Assembly (NCBI RefSeq): GCF_001583695.1
Contig: NZ_LOBC01000014.1
Span: forward strand, 1 to 64,000
Length of the DNA stretch: 64,000 nt
Reading direction: 5' to 3'
Source of the DNA: Bacillus wiedmannii
GTDB taxonomy: Bacteria > Bacillota > Bacilli > Bacillales > Bacillaceae_G
Shown here: positions 18,744-28,291 of the stretch, piece by piece
Layout of the letters: every line of letters starts with the position of its first letter
How positions within the stretch are numbered: the stretch's first letter is position 1
Position numbers and translations under genes: made by a program
The notes under the pieces: generated by a model
The model's database searches: none
The model's input: only the letters and a program-made list of their open reading frames with translations
Told to the model about the DNA's origin: nothing

Positions 18744-19322
18744 ATGACACAAGAAATTGAAATTGAATTTAAAAATATTGTTACAGAAGAAGAATTCGAT
18801 ACATTATGTAAATCATTCTCTATTGAGGTATTTACGAAACAGGTGAATCACTACTTTGAAACACCGGGCTTCTCGTTAAAAGAAGCTGGCTCTGCACTTC
18901 GTATTCGTCATAAAGGAGAAACTTATACATTAACATTGAAACAACCTGCAGAAGTCGGCTTGTTAGAAACGCATCAAATCGTAACAGAAGACGAAGCAAG
19001 AATGATGATGAAAACAAACGTAATCATTCCAGGGGCTGTAATGGATCAACTACACAAATTACAAATTCCTGTTTCCACTTTAACTTATATGGGTAGTTTA
19101 ACAACTGAAAGAGCCGAAACACTATTTGAAGGTGGAACGCTTGTCTTTGATCATAGTTTCTATTACAATCACGATGATTATGAAATTGAATTTGAAGTGC
19201 AAGATGAAGAAACAGGAAAAGCTGCGTTTATTCATTTATTAAAACAGCACGACATACCAATACGTCATACAAATAATAAAGTAAAACGCTTTTTCCTTGC
19301 CAAACAAAACAAAGCACGCTAA
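18744..19322 (+). CDS. CYTH-domain protein YjbK
   Basis: A 192-residue CYTH (triphosphate tunnel metalloenzyme) protein. The N-terminal EIEIEFKN is the ExExK signature; alternating charged strands (ALRIRHKGETYTLTLKQP, RRFLAK-like end KRFFLAK) fit the beta-tunnel that binds triphosphates with Mg or Mn. Inorganic triphosphatase or a nucleotide-related activity is possible. The frame is open from 18678, but AAAGGAG at 18726-18732 sets ATG 18744, which also removes unconserved residues. Conserved neighbour of yjbI, relQ and nadK. Confidence 0.9.
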   Translation: MTQEIEIEFKNIVTEEEFDTLCKSFSIEVFTKQVNHYFETPGFSLKEAGSALRIRHKGETYTLTLKQPAEVGLLETHQIVTEDEARMMMKTNVIIPGAVMDQLHKLQIPVSTLTYMGSLTTERAETLFEGGTLVFDHSFYYNHDDYEIEFEVQDEETGKAAFIHLLKQHDIPIRHTNNKVKRFFLAKQNKAR

Positions 19323-19376
19323 AGTGAAAATTCCACTAGTGAATACGTTCTACTAGTGGATATATCTCACTTTTTA
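19323..19376 (+). terminator. yjbK terminator
   Basis: CCACTAGT / ACTAGTGG with outer AGTGA / TCACT arms is followed by TTTTT. Confidence 0.75.
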
Positions 19377-19436
19377 AAAGGAAAAGATTCTTTTACATTT
19401 GAAAAATAAGCAAAGAACGTTATGAAGGCTGTTTAT

Positions 19437-19466
19437 TTGCCCTCTGGAACATTCCATTGCTACAAT
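19437..19466 (+). promoter_or_regulatory. Candidate sigma-A promoter of yjbI-spxH
   Basis: TTGCCC at 19437 and TACAAT at 19461 are separated by 18 bp, 37 bp before the yjbI ATG. Confidence 0.5.
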
Positions 19467-19502
19467 AGATATACATTTCATGGAAAAAGGAGTTTATAAA
19501 GG

Positions 19503-19901
19503 ATGAGCAAGCAACCGATGACACCATTTGAAGCAATTGGCGGTGAACAATGCATTGCAATATTAGTAGACACGTTTTATTCCTATGTCAGTAAACACCC
19601 TGACCTATCTCCCATCTTCCCAGATGATTTAACAGAAACCGCTAGGAAGCAGAAACAATTTTTAACGCAATATTTAGGTGGTCCTAATTTGTACACTGAA
19701 GAACATGGTCACCCTATGTTAAGAGCACGCCATCTTCCGTTTGAGATTACTCCAAAACGAGCAGAGGCTTGGCTATCATGTATGGAGCAAGCAATGGATG
19801 ACACAGGAGTGCACGGTCATATAAGAGAGTTCGTTTTTGAACGTTTAGCGTTAACTGCTCAGCATATGGTTAATACTCCAAACGAAACAGGTGAAGTGTA
19901 A
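19503..19901 (+). CDS. yjbI: Group II truncated haemoglobin YjbI
   Basis: A 132-residue 2-over-2 globin: [51 protein letters not shown] with the proximal His region, and [12 protein letters not shown]. It binds haem and O2; in Bacillus the homologue protects or activates the adjacent SpxH/YjbH. The TAA overlaps the ATG of spxH (TAATG), giving translational coupling and supporting a shared function in redox control of Spx turnover. Confidence 0.93.
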   Translation: MSKQPMTPFEAIGGEQCIAILVDTFYSYVSKHPDLSPIFPDDLTETARKQKQFLTQYLGGPNLYTEEHGHPMLRARHLPFEITPKRAEAWLSCMEQAMDDTGVHGHIREFVFERLALTAQHMVNTPNETGEV

Positions 19902-20794
19902 TGGATAAGCAGGAAGCAACGCATATAAATATGCCATCTCCTTCCGCATGTGAGCATAAGTCTGTAGAAGCATATTTATTTATTGATCCACTTTGTAAAG
20001 ATTGCTGGGAAATTGAGCCCTTTATTATTAAACTATGGCTTGAATACGGGAAATACTTCTCTATTCGTCATATCGTAACTGGAAAAGTGGACGGAACGAA
20101 CGCTTCCTCACACAAATGGAATAAACCTGCTAATATTCGATTTGTGTGGGAAAAGACAACAAGTTTACAAGGTTTTTCATGTGATGGAAAGGTACATATG
20201 CAAGAAGCATCGTCAACACCATATTTAGTTTCGATGGCAATTAAGGCAGCGGAGTTACAGGGCCGAAAAGCAGGTTCGAAGTTTTTGCGAAAACTCCAAG
20301 AATACATTTTCCTTGAAAATGTATCAAACCCTGACTGTGAATTATTACTTGCATGTGCAAGAGATAGCGATATTGATGTAGAAGAATTTAAAAAAGACCT
20401 ACATTCCGCTAGCGCAAAAAAAGCTTTCCAATGTGACTTAAAATTTACAAATGAGATGCATATTACAGAAATACCTTCTCTCGTATTCTTTCATGCGAAT
20501 TCAGATGAAGAAGGTATTAAAATCGCTGGAACTTATTCCTACGACGTATACGTACAATTATTGAAAGAACTTGTAAAATGTGAAATTGAGCCAGAACCAT
20601 TACCACCTTTAGAAGTGTTACTAGAAGCAACGCAATTTATATCTTCAAAAGAAGTAGCATTTATATATGACTGCTCGCAGCAAGAGATCGAGCGTGAACT
20701 GAAAAAATTACAACTGAAACGAAAAGTACAAATGATTGACGTAAAATGTGAGCGTTATTGGAAATGGATAGCAAAAGAAAAAGACCTGGTGTAA
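19901..20794 (+). CDS. spxH: ClpXP adaptor protein SpxH (YjbH), DsbA-like
   Basis: A 297-residue thioredoxin-fold protein that delivers Spx to ClpXP (established for YjbH/SpxH). The DsbA-like motif is Cys32-Lys-Asp-Cys35 in [15 protein letters not shown]. subtilis and Staphylococcus versions also have a CxxC here. The N-terminus holds further Cys and His (ACEHK). The C-terminal part is charged and helical. It overlaps yjbI by one base and ends in an intrinsic terminator. Its substrate Spx is encoded at 27896-28291 in the same window. Confidence 0.93.
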   Translation: MDKQEATHINMPSPSACEHKSVEAYLFIDPLCKDCWEIEPFIIKLWLEYGKYFSIRHIVTGKVDGTNASSHKWNKPANIRFVWEKTTSLQGFSCDGKVHMQEASSTPYLVSMAIKAAELQGRKAGSKFLRKLQEYIFLENVSNPDCELLLACARDSDIDVEEFKKDLHSASAKKAFQCDLKFTNEMHITEIPSLVFFHANSDEEGIKIAGTYSYDVYVQLLKELVKCEIEPEPLPPLEVLLEATQFISSKEVAFIYDCSQQEIERELKKLQLKRKVQMIDVKCERYWKWIAKEKDLV

Positions 20795-20812
20795 AACACC
20801 AGGTCTTCTTCT
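20781..20812 (+). terminator. spxH terminator
   Basis: A perfect 12-bp stem AAGACCTGGTGT / ACACCAGGTCTT with a 3-nt loop overlaps the spxH stop codon. Confidence 0.85.
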
Positions 20813-21024
20813 TTACGGCTTATAAAAATATTAAAGGGGATGGGAGAAATTTTCACGTTCAAACAAAGGGGTATATGTTTGTATGTGAATTCGTTCACGC
20901 TTATTATATTACAAGATTCGACGTCAGATGACAACCCCTTTTGTCGAATTTCACACTTTTGTCACATTCTAAACGTTTTCATTTCTGAATAAGCTATAAA
21001 AAAGCTATTTTGGAGGTGTTCTGT

Positions 21025-21216
21025 ATGAAAAAAACGTATATTTTACTTATCTTACTAGCTGTCATCGTTTCTTTTTTCTTGTACATCCTCTCTCTACTAC
21101 AAGCTTTTCCTAAAATTATTGCCTTCCCTCTTTTATTTGGAGTCATTGTCATCGCTCTCTCTTATTTCAACCATAAAAAACGATTTAAAGGTTTTAACTA
21201 CAAAAATCACCTGTAA
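21025..21216 (+). CDS. Small membrane protein, two predicted helices
   Basis: A 63-residue protein starting MKKTYILLILLAVIVSFFLYI, with a second hydrophobic stretch (IIAFPLLFGVIVIALSYF) and a basic C-terminal tail. GGAGGTG at 21012-21018 fixes the ATG at 21025 rather than an earlier in-frame start. I do not recognise the family. The 212 bp before it hold a small hairpin with TTCG loop and an ATTCGAC/GTCGAAT inverted repeat. Confidence 0.7.
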   Translation: MKKTYILLILLAVIVSFFLYILSLLQAFPKIIAFPLLFGVIVIALSYFNHKKRFKGFNYKNHL

Positions 21217-21292
21217 AAATGCCTTCTAATTTAGAAAAAAGAAAGAAATTCACCTTATTTTTTCGACAAATATCGACAAAAATATTTAAAAC

Positions 21293-21322
21293 AAAAAAAG
21301 ACGAGGTAAATTCCTCGTCTTT
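21293..21322. terminator. Bidirectional terminator (pepF side strongest)
   Basis: AAAGACGAGG / CCTCGTCTTT with a 5-nt loop and a long minus-strand T-run. Confidence 0.88.
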
Positions 21323-21326
21323 ACAA

Positions 21327-23153
21327 TTACTTCTCTTCAAATAATAGTGCTTCTAATTCATTTAATTTCTCTTCAAATACTTGTAGCGCTTCTTTTACCG
21401 GTTCTGGAGATGCCATATCTACTCCAGCTTTTTTCAGCACTTCAATTGGATAATCTGAGCTTCCTGCTTTTAAGAACTCATTAATGTAACGTTCTACTGC
21501 TGGTTGCCCCTCTTCTAAAATTTGTTTAGATAAAGCCGTTGCTGCACTAAATCCTGTTGCGTATTGGTATACGTAATAGTTGTAGTAGAAGTGCGGAATA
21601 CGAGACCACTCTAAACCAATTTCTTCATCGATTACTAAAGCATCACCGAAATATTTCTTATTTAAATCATAGTAGATCTCCGTTAACATGTCTGGCGTAA
21701 CCGCATGTCCTTCTTGTACTTTCTTATGAATAATATGCTCAAACTCTGCGAACATCGTTTGACGGAATACAGTACCACGGAATCCTTCTAAATAATGATT
21801 TAATAAGTATAGACGCTCTTTCTTATCTTCTGTCGTTTTTAATAAATAATCGTTTAGAAGTGCTTCATTACAAGTTGATGCTACTTCCGCAACGAAGATT
21901 GAATAATCACCATATACGTGCGGCTGCGTCTTTCTTGTATAGTAACTATGCACGGAATGACCGAACTCATGAGCAAGTGTATATAAATTATTTACATTAT
22001 CATGCCAGTTCATTAAAATATACGGATTTGTTCCATAGGCACCAGATGAATATGCTCCGCTTCGCTTTCCTTTATTCTCATACACATCTACCCAGCGATT
22101 TTCATATGCTTCTTTTAAAATGTCAACATACTCATCACCAAGTACGTTTAAAGACTTTAATAACATGTCTTGTGCTTCTTCATACTTCACGTTCATTTTC
22201 ACTTCTGGTACAAGTGGTGTATATAAATCATACATATGAAGCTCATCAAGTCCTAGTGCACGCTTACGAATATCAATGTAACGATGTAGCAAGTGTAAAT
22301 TATCATTTACAGATTCAACAAGTTGATCATACACCGCTTCAGGAATATTATTATTACTTAATGCCGCTTGACGTGCAGAATCGTATTTACGAACACGCGC
22401 ATTGAAATTATTACGTTTCACAGCTCCGCTTAACGTGCTTGCAAATGTGTTCTTATATTTCCCGTACGTTTCATATACAGCTTTGAATGCATCTTCGCGC
22501 ACACGACGATCATCACTTTCTAAAAACTGAATGTAACGACCATGTGTAATTTCCACTTCTTCTCCATCCTCACCTTTAATAGATGGGAATTTCAAATCCG
22601 CATTATTCAACATACCAAATGTATTACTTGACGCACTCATTACTTCAGATGCTTCTGCTAATAGAGCCTCTTCCGCTTCAGATAATACGTGCGGGCGTTG
22701 ACGCGTAATTTCTTCTAATGCATGTTCATATACACTTAAGTCTCTATTTTCTGTCAAGAATGTTTGCAGTGTATCTTCTGCAATCGATAAAATTTCAGGC
22801 ACAATATATGCTGTGCTACTAGATACTTGTGAATATAAATTTGTTGCGCGGTCATTTAACGCTTGATACACAGAGTTTGTTGTATCTTGATCGTAACGCA
22901 TATGTGCATATGTATATAGCTTACCTAATCGCATTGAAATTTCGTCTTCATATTGCAATGCCTCAAGCAAATTGTCCGCAGAGTCACCAAGTTTCCCTTT
23001 AAATTCAGTTAACTTCGGTAATAGCCCTTTAATAGCTTGGAATTCTTTTTCCCATTCTGCATCTGTTTGGAAAATATCTTCTAATCGCCATGTGTTTGAT
23101 TCTTCAATCTCACTGCGATTTGGTAATGTTTTTGTTGTGTTTTGTTCAGACAT
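21327..23153 (-). CDS. pepF: Oligoendopeptidase F
   Basis: A 608-residue cytoplasmic zinc metallopeptidase of the M3B family that cuts short peptides. The zinc motif is His395-Glu396-x-x-His399 in YTLAHEFGHSVHSYY, followed by the downstream Glu-containing helix (FVAEVASTCNEALL). Length equals the family norm. It occupies the yjbG position next to coiA and spxH, as in B. subtilis. The convergent antisense ORFs in it are shadows. The gene probably degrades peptides taken up by systems like Opp elsewhere in this window. Confidence 0.96.
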   Translation of the reverse strand: MSEQNTTKTLPNRSEIEESNTWRLEDIFQTDAEWEKEFQAIKGLLPKLTEFKGKLGDSADNLLEALQYEDEISMRLGKLYTYAHMRYDQDTTNSVYQALNDRATNLYSQVSSSTAYIVPEILSIAEDTLQTFLTENRDLSVYEHALEEITRQRPHVLSEAEEALLAEASEVMSASSNTFGMLNNADLKFPSIKGEDGEEVEITHGRYIQFLESDDRRVREDAFKAVYETYGKYKNTFASTLSGAVKRNNFNARVRKYDSARQAALSNNNIPEAVYDQLVESVNDNLHLLHRYIDIRKRALGLDELHMYDLYTPLVPEVKMNVKYEEAQDMLLKSLNVLGDEYVDILKEAYENRWVDVYENKGKRSGAYSSGAYGTNPYILMNWHDNVNNLYTLAHEFGHSVHSYYTRKTQPHVYGDYSIFVAEVASTCNEALLNDYLLKTTEDKKERLYLLNHYLEGFRGTVFRQTMFAEFEHIIHKKVQEGHAVTPDMLTEIYYDLNKKYFGDALVIDEEIGLEWSRIPHFYYNYYVYQYATGFSAATALSKQILEEGQPAVERYINEFLKAGSSDYPIEVLKKAGVDMASPEPVKEALQVFEEKLNELEALLFEEK

Positions 23154-23203
23154 CCTTTAAGCCCTCCTTTAAATATCTCTACTTACATACAATTCGATTT
23201 TTC

Positions 23204-24439
23204 TTATGTAATTCCTTCACGATCAGTCTTTATTATATCCCCTTTTCCTTCTCTCATGTTGTACTTTGCCTCAAATAAAGATAAGGCATACGTTAAGCAA
23301 ATTTCATCATATTTTATAACTTCCTCCTCTGTTTTTAACATAACTACTTCTCTTTTTTTCCGGTACTTATAAGTCCCTACTTTCTGCAATACACCTGCAT
23401 AACATAAAAATGTCATATATTCAGCAACTGCTACTTTCCATATATGCCGTGAAAAGTACGGGAGCATGCGCCTTTTCGTATACGTTTTCACATAACTACA
23501 TACATATTGAAGAGAAATACAATCCCCTACCGTAAGCTCACCTATACACTTTATATATAGAAAAGCTTGCCATATAAATGGATTTGTTTGAAAAGCAAAT
23601 GAGGACGGGAGTGGCACACCGATTTCAGAAGGAAAATTCGCTGGGGTACATTTACATTGATATAAAAGGCGTAATAGTGACTTATGATTGTAATTCCAAA
23701 TCGGCAGAGCATTTTGCCGAAAATAGCTCTTTCGCTTTTTCCATTCCTCACCTAATGTTTCTTTTCGGAAAGAGACGGGAGAAAAGAGCATTTCAAAAGT
23801 AGTCGTTTCAGTTGGTAAATAGATAATATGTGAGAAAGAGACGCTTGTAGAAAATGAAGTGAGAAACGCGCATTTCATAAATGATTTTTGTTTCGAACAG
23901 AAGAAAATAAGAAATGGCTGAGGATAAGATTGTAAGGAGAAAGCCATAAGTGAGGAGAATTTCATCCAATATGCTGATTGCCTCTTCAATTGATTTCCAC
24001 CAATGATCCAAATGACCTGTATACCAGCTCGCCAATACGAATAGGTTCGTTTGTACAGCTGCTCTATAGAGAGATTGGCGCATTGGTATTCAATCGCAAT
24101 TGTTCTCCCTGCTCTCTCTATGAAAATATCTGGTCGTTGCTGAATTTCTGGAAGATAGTGCTCTATATACACAGGAAAGTTTTGACGTTTGAACCACCTA
24201 TATAACAATTCTTTACCGTGCATATGATACATAGATTCTGCTTCATAAAAGGCAAGACACGCGTCCATTTTCTTATGAGCAAAATGCCAACTTTTTTGTT
24301 TCCCTAATTTCATTTGCACTTCCTTCCCGCAAGCTATGCAAAAGAAGCTTTCCATTTTACGCATACGATGTAACAGCTCTTCATCATGATGATAGAGTAG
24401 ATGAATTTTTTCTCCATTTTCTCTTTTGGCGATAAACAT
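23204..24439 (-). CDS. coiA: Competence protein CoiA-like
   Basis: A 411-residue protein resembling CoiA, needed for recombination of incoming DNA in competent cells. The N-terminal part holds a CxxC pair (FFCIACGKEV) and WHFAHK; the central nuclease-like core has RPDIFIE and IAIEYQCA (D ... E-x-Q), a PD-(D/E)xK pattern. The C-terminal part is poorly conserved. A GTG at 24448 is possible, but GAAAGGG spaced 10 nt from the ATG at 24439 is preferred. It stands between cls and pepF near mecA and spx, both competence regulators. Confidence 0.85.
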   Translation of the reverse strand: MFIAKRENGEKIHLLYHHDEELLHRMRKMESFFCIACGKEVQMKLGKQKSWHFAHKKMDACLAFYEAESMYHMHGKELLYRWFKRQNFPVYIEHYLPEIQQRPDIFIERAGRTIAIEYQCANLSIEQLYKRTYSYWRAGIQVIWIIGGNQLKRQSAYWMKFSSLMAFSLQSYPQPFLIFFCSKQKSFMKCAFLTSFSTSVSFSHIIYLPTETTTFEMLFSPVSFRKETLGEEWKKRKSYFRQNALPIWNYNHKSLLRLLYQCKCTPANFPSEIGVPLPSSFAFQTNPFIWQAFLYIKCIGELTVGDCISLQYVCSYVKTYTKRRMLPYFSRHIWKVAVAEYMTFLCYAGVLQKVGTYKYRKKREVVMLKTEEEVIKYDEICLTYALSLFEAKYNMREGKGDIIKTDREGIT

Positions 24440-24494
24440 CGGAATCACACCCTTTCAGCTCCTTATATTCTACAATTTATTACAAATTCCTTTT

Positions 24495-24530
24495 AAAAAA
24501 GAGATGTCCCAATTTCGGACATCTCTTTTT
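24495..24530 (-). terminator. cls terminator
   Basis: AAAAAAGAGATGTCC / GGACATCTCTTTTT with a 7-nt loop and T-run on the minus strand, touching the cls stop codon. Confidence 0.88.
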
Positions 24531-26073
24531 ATAATAAAGGTGATAATAATCGATACGTCGATTCAACAATTCGTCTATGAAGACGCCTTTTATGAAAACG
24601 ATCGACATGAATTTCACTTGATTCTTCTATATCCTCTTTATAATCTTGAACAAGTTTTCGAATGCTGTCTGTATCATATAAAAAGGCATTTACTTCAAAG
24701 TTCAAATGAAAACTTCTCATATCCATATTAGCAGTCCCAATTGAAGCTAAATCAGAATCGACAATGACAACTTTACTATGAAGAAAGCCTTTTTCGTATT
24801 CATATATCTTTACCCCTGCATCTAATAACTCTGGGAAGTACGATCTCGATGCGTAAAAGACGGTGCGCTTATCAGGCTTACTCGGCATTAACAAACGGAC
24901 ATCAATACCAGCAAGTGCAGCTACCTTTAATGCGGATAAAATATCATCATCTGGAATGAAATACGGCGTCGCAATCCAAATTGATTTCCGTGCAGATGAA
25001 ATCATGGCAAAGTATAAATGTTTAATTGTTTCCCATTTATTATCTGGTCCACCTGCAACGAGCTGTACGCCTCCCCAATGATCACCCTCAACTGCTTTCG
25101 CTTGTAAATATTCAGGGGCCAGCACAGCCTCACCAGTCATATAAAACCAATCTTGAAGGAAAATAAGTTGCAAGCTTTGAACAGCTTCACCACGCAAATA
25201 TAAATGCGTGTCTCGCCAAAAACCGAAATATTTATCCTTCCCTAAATATTCATCACCAATATTTAATCCACCGACAAATCCTTCATTTCCATCAATAATA
25301 ACGATTTTCCGGTGGTTTCGATAATTAATCTTATCGTTTAAAATCGGAAAGCGCACAGGGAAAAACGGAATCATTTCTACTCCTGCATCATTCAATTCTT
25401 CAATATATGAATTCGATAATCTAAAACTTCCAACCGCATCATATAAAAAACGAACGACAACACCTTCTTTTGATTTCTGTATTAAAATATCTTTAATTTC
25501 TGTTCCAAGCTTATCATCACGCACAATGTAATATTCCATATGAATGTGGTGTTTCGCTCGTTTTAATCCATCTAAAATGACCTGAAACGTTTCATCTCCA
25601 TTTGTTAATGTTCTCGTTTCAGTTTGAAATGAAATATTTAAAGCGCCTAAGCGGTCCGCTAAACGAAATAACAGCTCTTGGTGCTTATGATTGCGCAAAA
25701 TCCGTTCTTCGTAATCTTCATGCCCTTTATATTGTAAAAATGCTTGTTCATCGAGCAACGCCTTCTTTTGGAACATTCTCTTCCTCCGAAAGTTCTGTCC
25801 AAATAATAAATAAGCGAAGAATCCAAATACCGGAAAAATACCTAACACAATGAGCCATGTAAGTGTTTTAGACGGATGACGGTTCTCTAAGAAAATAACG
25901 CAGCCAATTAAAAATGCAGATACCGTAAATAAAATACTAATAATACCTAAAATCGAAACATCTTTTATACCAATTACATCCGAATAAAATGCTACATCAA
26001 TAAACATACGTAACGAAACAAATAACGCGAACAATAGTAAAACAAAGAAAATCAACTTTAACGTATTTTTCAT
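24529..26073 (-). CDS. cls: Cardiolipin synthase (phospholipase D family)
   Basis: A 514-residue membrane enzyme that joins two phosphatidylglycerols into cardiolipin. Two N-terminal transmembrane helices (first about 75 residues) precede two HKD motifs: HRKIVIIDGNEGFVGGLN and HSKVVIVDSDLASIGTANMD. The length is standard for bacterial ClsA. Here it is inserted between mecA and coiA, which are adjacent in B. subtilis. A terminator follows and no upstream gene is close, so it is monocistronic. Confidence 0.95.
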   Translation of the reverse strand: MKNTLKLIFFVLLLFALFVSLRMFIDVAFYSDVIGIKDVSILGIISILFTVSAFLIGCVIFLENRHPSKTLTWLIVLGIFPVFGFFAYLLFGQNFRRKRMFQKKALLDEQAFLQYKGHEDYEERILRNHKHQELLFRLADRLGALNISFQTETRTLTNGDETFQVILDGLKRAKHHIHMEYYIVRDDKLGTEIKDILIQKSKEGVVVRFLYDAVGSFRLSNSYIEELNDAGVEMIPFFPVRFPILNDKINYRNHRKIVIIDGNEGFVGGLNIGDEYLGKDKYFGFWRDTHLYLRGEAVQSLQLIFLQDWFYMTGEAVLAPEYLQAKAVEGDHWGGVQLVAGGPDNKWETIKHLYFAMISSARKSIWIATPYFIPDDDILSALKVAALAGIDVRLLMPSKPDKRTVFYASRSYFPELLDAGVKIYEYEKGFLHSKVVIVDSDLASIGTANMDMRSFHLNFEVNAFLYDTDSIRKLVQDYKEDIEESSEIHVDRFHKRRLHRRIVESTYRLLSPLL

Positions 26074-26114
26074 CTCTTACCTCCTTACTAAGAAAGCTTT
26101 CCTATTCTTCATAT

Positions 26115-26147
26115 AAAAAGCCGATTTCATACTACAGAAATCGGCCT
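26115..26147 (-). terminator. mecA terminator
   Basis: GCCGATTTC / GAAATCGGC with an 8-nt loop and TTTTTAT on the minus strand. Confidence 0.85.
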
Positions 26148-26829
26148 ACGTTTTAGCAGGAAAATTATTGCGAATTGTTTCAAGCGCATGCTCTTTCACA
26201 ATTTGTTTCCCATACTCACTTACACGATGAATTGTTAAAGTTGATTCTTCTCCGTATTCTAAAACAATACTTAAAATACGATCAATTTCTTCTTCATCAT
26301 GTAGCACTTCATCGAATTCCACATATACATAATAGCGGTTCTCAAATGAATACAGCTCATCTTTTATATCTTCAAAGATAAGACGGTGGCTTAATGAAAT
26401 GACATCTTCAAAATCATTAAATTTAATTAAAAATCCAAACGTACCATCTTCGTTAAAGTTTGTTCCTGCTTGTTTCTCTACCTCTTCCACTAATTCTTGC
26501 TGGAATAATGATTCAATGCCTTCATCTAGAGGAATGTCTATAATTTTATCTACACCTATTGGTAGTTCTAGCTTTTGTCCATCCTTTGAAAGCTCTGCTT
26601 TCGTTACAAGTACTTCAATCCCTTTATCGACTGCTTGCACTTGAATCCATAACGGTCCATCAATAAAGAAATCATCATGATCACGAGCTTCGTCCATCAT
26701 CTCCCAAAAGAGCTCTTCACTTCGTTCGCGGTCATACCAAATTTCTTCACGATTAAACCCTCTATCCTCTATATCAATGTACGTAATAAAAAATTTCATC
26801 GTATGGTCATTAATTCTTTCAATATCCAA
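26146..26829 (-). CDS. mecA: Adaptor protein MecA
   Basis: A 227-residue ClpC adaptor. The N-terminal substrate-binding domain starts MDIERINDHTMKFFITYIDIEDRGF; a linker (about 85-120) leads to the C-terminal ClpC-binding domain (FGFLIKFNDFEDVISLSHRL to IRNNFPAKT). In Bacillus, MecA delivers ComK to ClpCP and can act on other factors. The gene is monocistronic. The location next to spx, coiA and yjbE is conserved with B. subtilis. Confidence 0.95.
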   Translation of the reverse strand: MDIERINDHTMKFFITYIDIEDRGFNREEIWYDRERSEELFWEMMDEARDHDDFFIDGPLWIQVQAVDKGIEVLVTKAELSKDGQKLELPIGVDKIIDIPLDEGIESLFQQELVEEVEKQAGTNFNEDGTFGFLIKFNDFEDVISLSHRLIFEDIKDELYSFENRYYVYVEFDEVLHDEEEIDRILSIVLEYGEESTLTIHRVSEYGKQIVKEHALETIRNNFPAKT

Positions 26830-27171
26830 AATACAACTCTCCCTTCCTGCTTAGAATTGTTATGAAGGGATTCCCCACTCATATGACAAATCAATAGATT
26901 CTTGTACTCTCATTTTATGATAAGATTCTCCAGAATGGAAATAAAATCGATTTATTTTACAAAAATAGTTATATGCCTATCTTTATTCGACCATCTACAC
27001 AAATATATCATTATAGCGATTTCTCACTCATGAAAAATTTGGACATACATTTCCACCCTCCCCCGTACACTGTAATAAAGTGAAACTTTTATTAGAGAAG
27101 ATTATTTAGTCTCTCTCTTCACCACATACATACAGTTCGCTTATTAAAACATCATAAATGGAGGCAGACGA
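26830..27171. other. Intergenic region between mecA and yjbE
   Basis: A 342-bp A/T-rich divergent promoter region. I looked for a manganese yybP-ykoY riboswitch in front of the TerC-type gene and did not see its conserved loops. No further ORF with a ribosome binding site is visible. Confidence 0.6.
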
Positions 27172-27846
27172 ATGGACTTAGAGTTTTTAACATCTGTACT
27201 AATGATTGTCGGTATCGATGTTGTATTAGGTGGTGACAACGCAATCGTCATCGCACTAGCTAGCCGAAATTTACCTGAATCGAAACGAAATAAAGCCATT
27301 TTGATTGGTACTCTTTTAGCAATCGTACTAAGAATTATCCTTACTATACTAGCTGTCTATTTACTCGACATTCCATTTCTACAACTTATCGGGGGCGTTT
27401 TACTTACATTAATTGCAGTAAATTTACTAACTGATAATAGCAACGATCTTTCTGCTATTCAGGGGAAAACAACTTTATTTCAAGCTGTGCGTACAATTGT
27501 ATTCGCGGATCTCGTTATGGGGTTTGACAACGTTATTGCCATTGCAGGTGCAGCTCACGGAAGATTTTTACTCGTAATAATCGGCTTACTCATTTCTATC
27601 CCGATTATTATTTGGGGCAGCAAACTTATTTTAATACTTATGGAACGCTTTCCATTCCTCATTTATTGCGGAGCAGCGATTCTCGCCTATACAGCAGGAA
27701 AAATGGTTACACATGAAGACAGGCTTGCAACGTTCTTTCATAATAATCCAAATTTCACCACAAGCATGCCTTTCTTATTCATTTTCACTGTTCTATGCAT
27801 CGGTATTATCGTGCAACAAGTTCGATTACGAAATGTGAAACATTAA
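27172..27846 (+). CDS. yjbE: TerC-family membrane protein YjbE
   Basis: A 224-residue integral membrane protein with about six to seven helices. Two internally related motifs, VVLGGDNAIVIALASRN and VMGFDNVIAIAGAAHG, each carry the Asp-Asn pair typical of TerC/YjbE transporters, which are linked to manganese efflux and metalation of secreted proteins. RBS TGGAGGC precedes the ATG. The C-terminus is short and basic. The substrate is not proven for this subgroup. Confidence 0.9.
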   Translation: MDLEFLTSVLMIVGIDVVLGGDNAIVIALASRNLPESKRNKAILIGTLLAIVLRIILTILAVYLLDIPFLQLIGGVLLTLIAVNLLTDNSNDLSAIQGKTTLFQAVRTIVFADLVMGFDNVIAIAGAAHGRFLLVIIGLLISIPIIIWGSKLILILMERFPFLIYCGAAILAYTAGKMVTHEDRLATFFHNNPNFTTSMPFLFIFTVLCIGIIVQQVRLRNVKH

Positions 27847-27882
27847 AAAAAACCTTCTACTATATAATAGGTAGAAGGTTTT
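27845..27882. terminator. Bidirectional terminator between yjbE and spx
   Basis: AACCTTCTAC / GTAGAAGGTT with a 10-nt loop, A-run before and T-run after. Confidence 0.88.
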
Positions 27883-27895
27883 CATGTTATTATAA

Positions 27896-28291
27896 TTAAT
27901 TTACAAGACGCTGTGCTTCACGTAATTGAAACGTTCTTACTGTACGTGGTAAGAAACGGCGGATTTCGTCTTCATTGTAACCTACTTGAAGGCGCTTCTC
28001 GTCAATCATAATTGGACGACGTAAAATCCCTGGATAGTCACGAATCATCTTATATAAATCTTGAAGTGGTAAAGACTCTAAGTTTACATTTAATTCTTGG
28101 AAAACTTTCGAACGAGTAGAAATAATCTCATCCGTTCCGCTTTCTGTCATACGTAAAATCTCTTTAATTTCCTCAATCGTTAATGGATCTGAGAAAATAT
28201 TACGTTCTGTATAAGGAATATGATTTTCCTCTAGCCATAATTTCGCCTTTCTACAAGACGTACAGCTTGGAGAACTATATAATGTTACCAT
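27896..28291 (-). CDS. spx: Transcriptional regulator Spx
   Basis: A 131-residue ArsC-like protein that binds the alpha C-terminal domain of RNA polymerase and redirects transcription under thiol stress. The redox switch is Cys10-Thr-Ser-Cys13 in [11 protein letters not shown]. The C-terminus [14 protein letters not shown] is the tail recognised with SpxH/ClpXP in this family. The acetyltransferase gene yjbC that precedes spx in B. subtilis is absent; instead there is a 594-bp non-coding region with a PerR-like box. The adaptor gene spxH lies 7 kb away. Confidence 0.97.
   Translation of the reverse strand: MVTLYSSPSCTSCRKAKLWLEENHIPYTERNIFSDPLTIEEIKEILRMTESGTDEIISTRSKVFQELNVNLESLPLQDLYKMIRDYPGILRRPIMIDEKRLQVGYNEDEIRRFLPRTVRTFQLREAQRLVN

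Noticed and set aside
21860-22405. 181-residue ORF antisense to pepF
   Set aside because: It lies wholly inside a well-supported peptidase gene, is rich in His/Leu/Tyr as expected of a reverse-frame shadow, and has no ribosome binding site.
26830-27171. Manganese (yybP-ykoY) riboswitch upstream of the TerC-type gene
   Set aside because: The conserved loop sequences of that class were not found on the + strand before the ATG.
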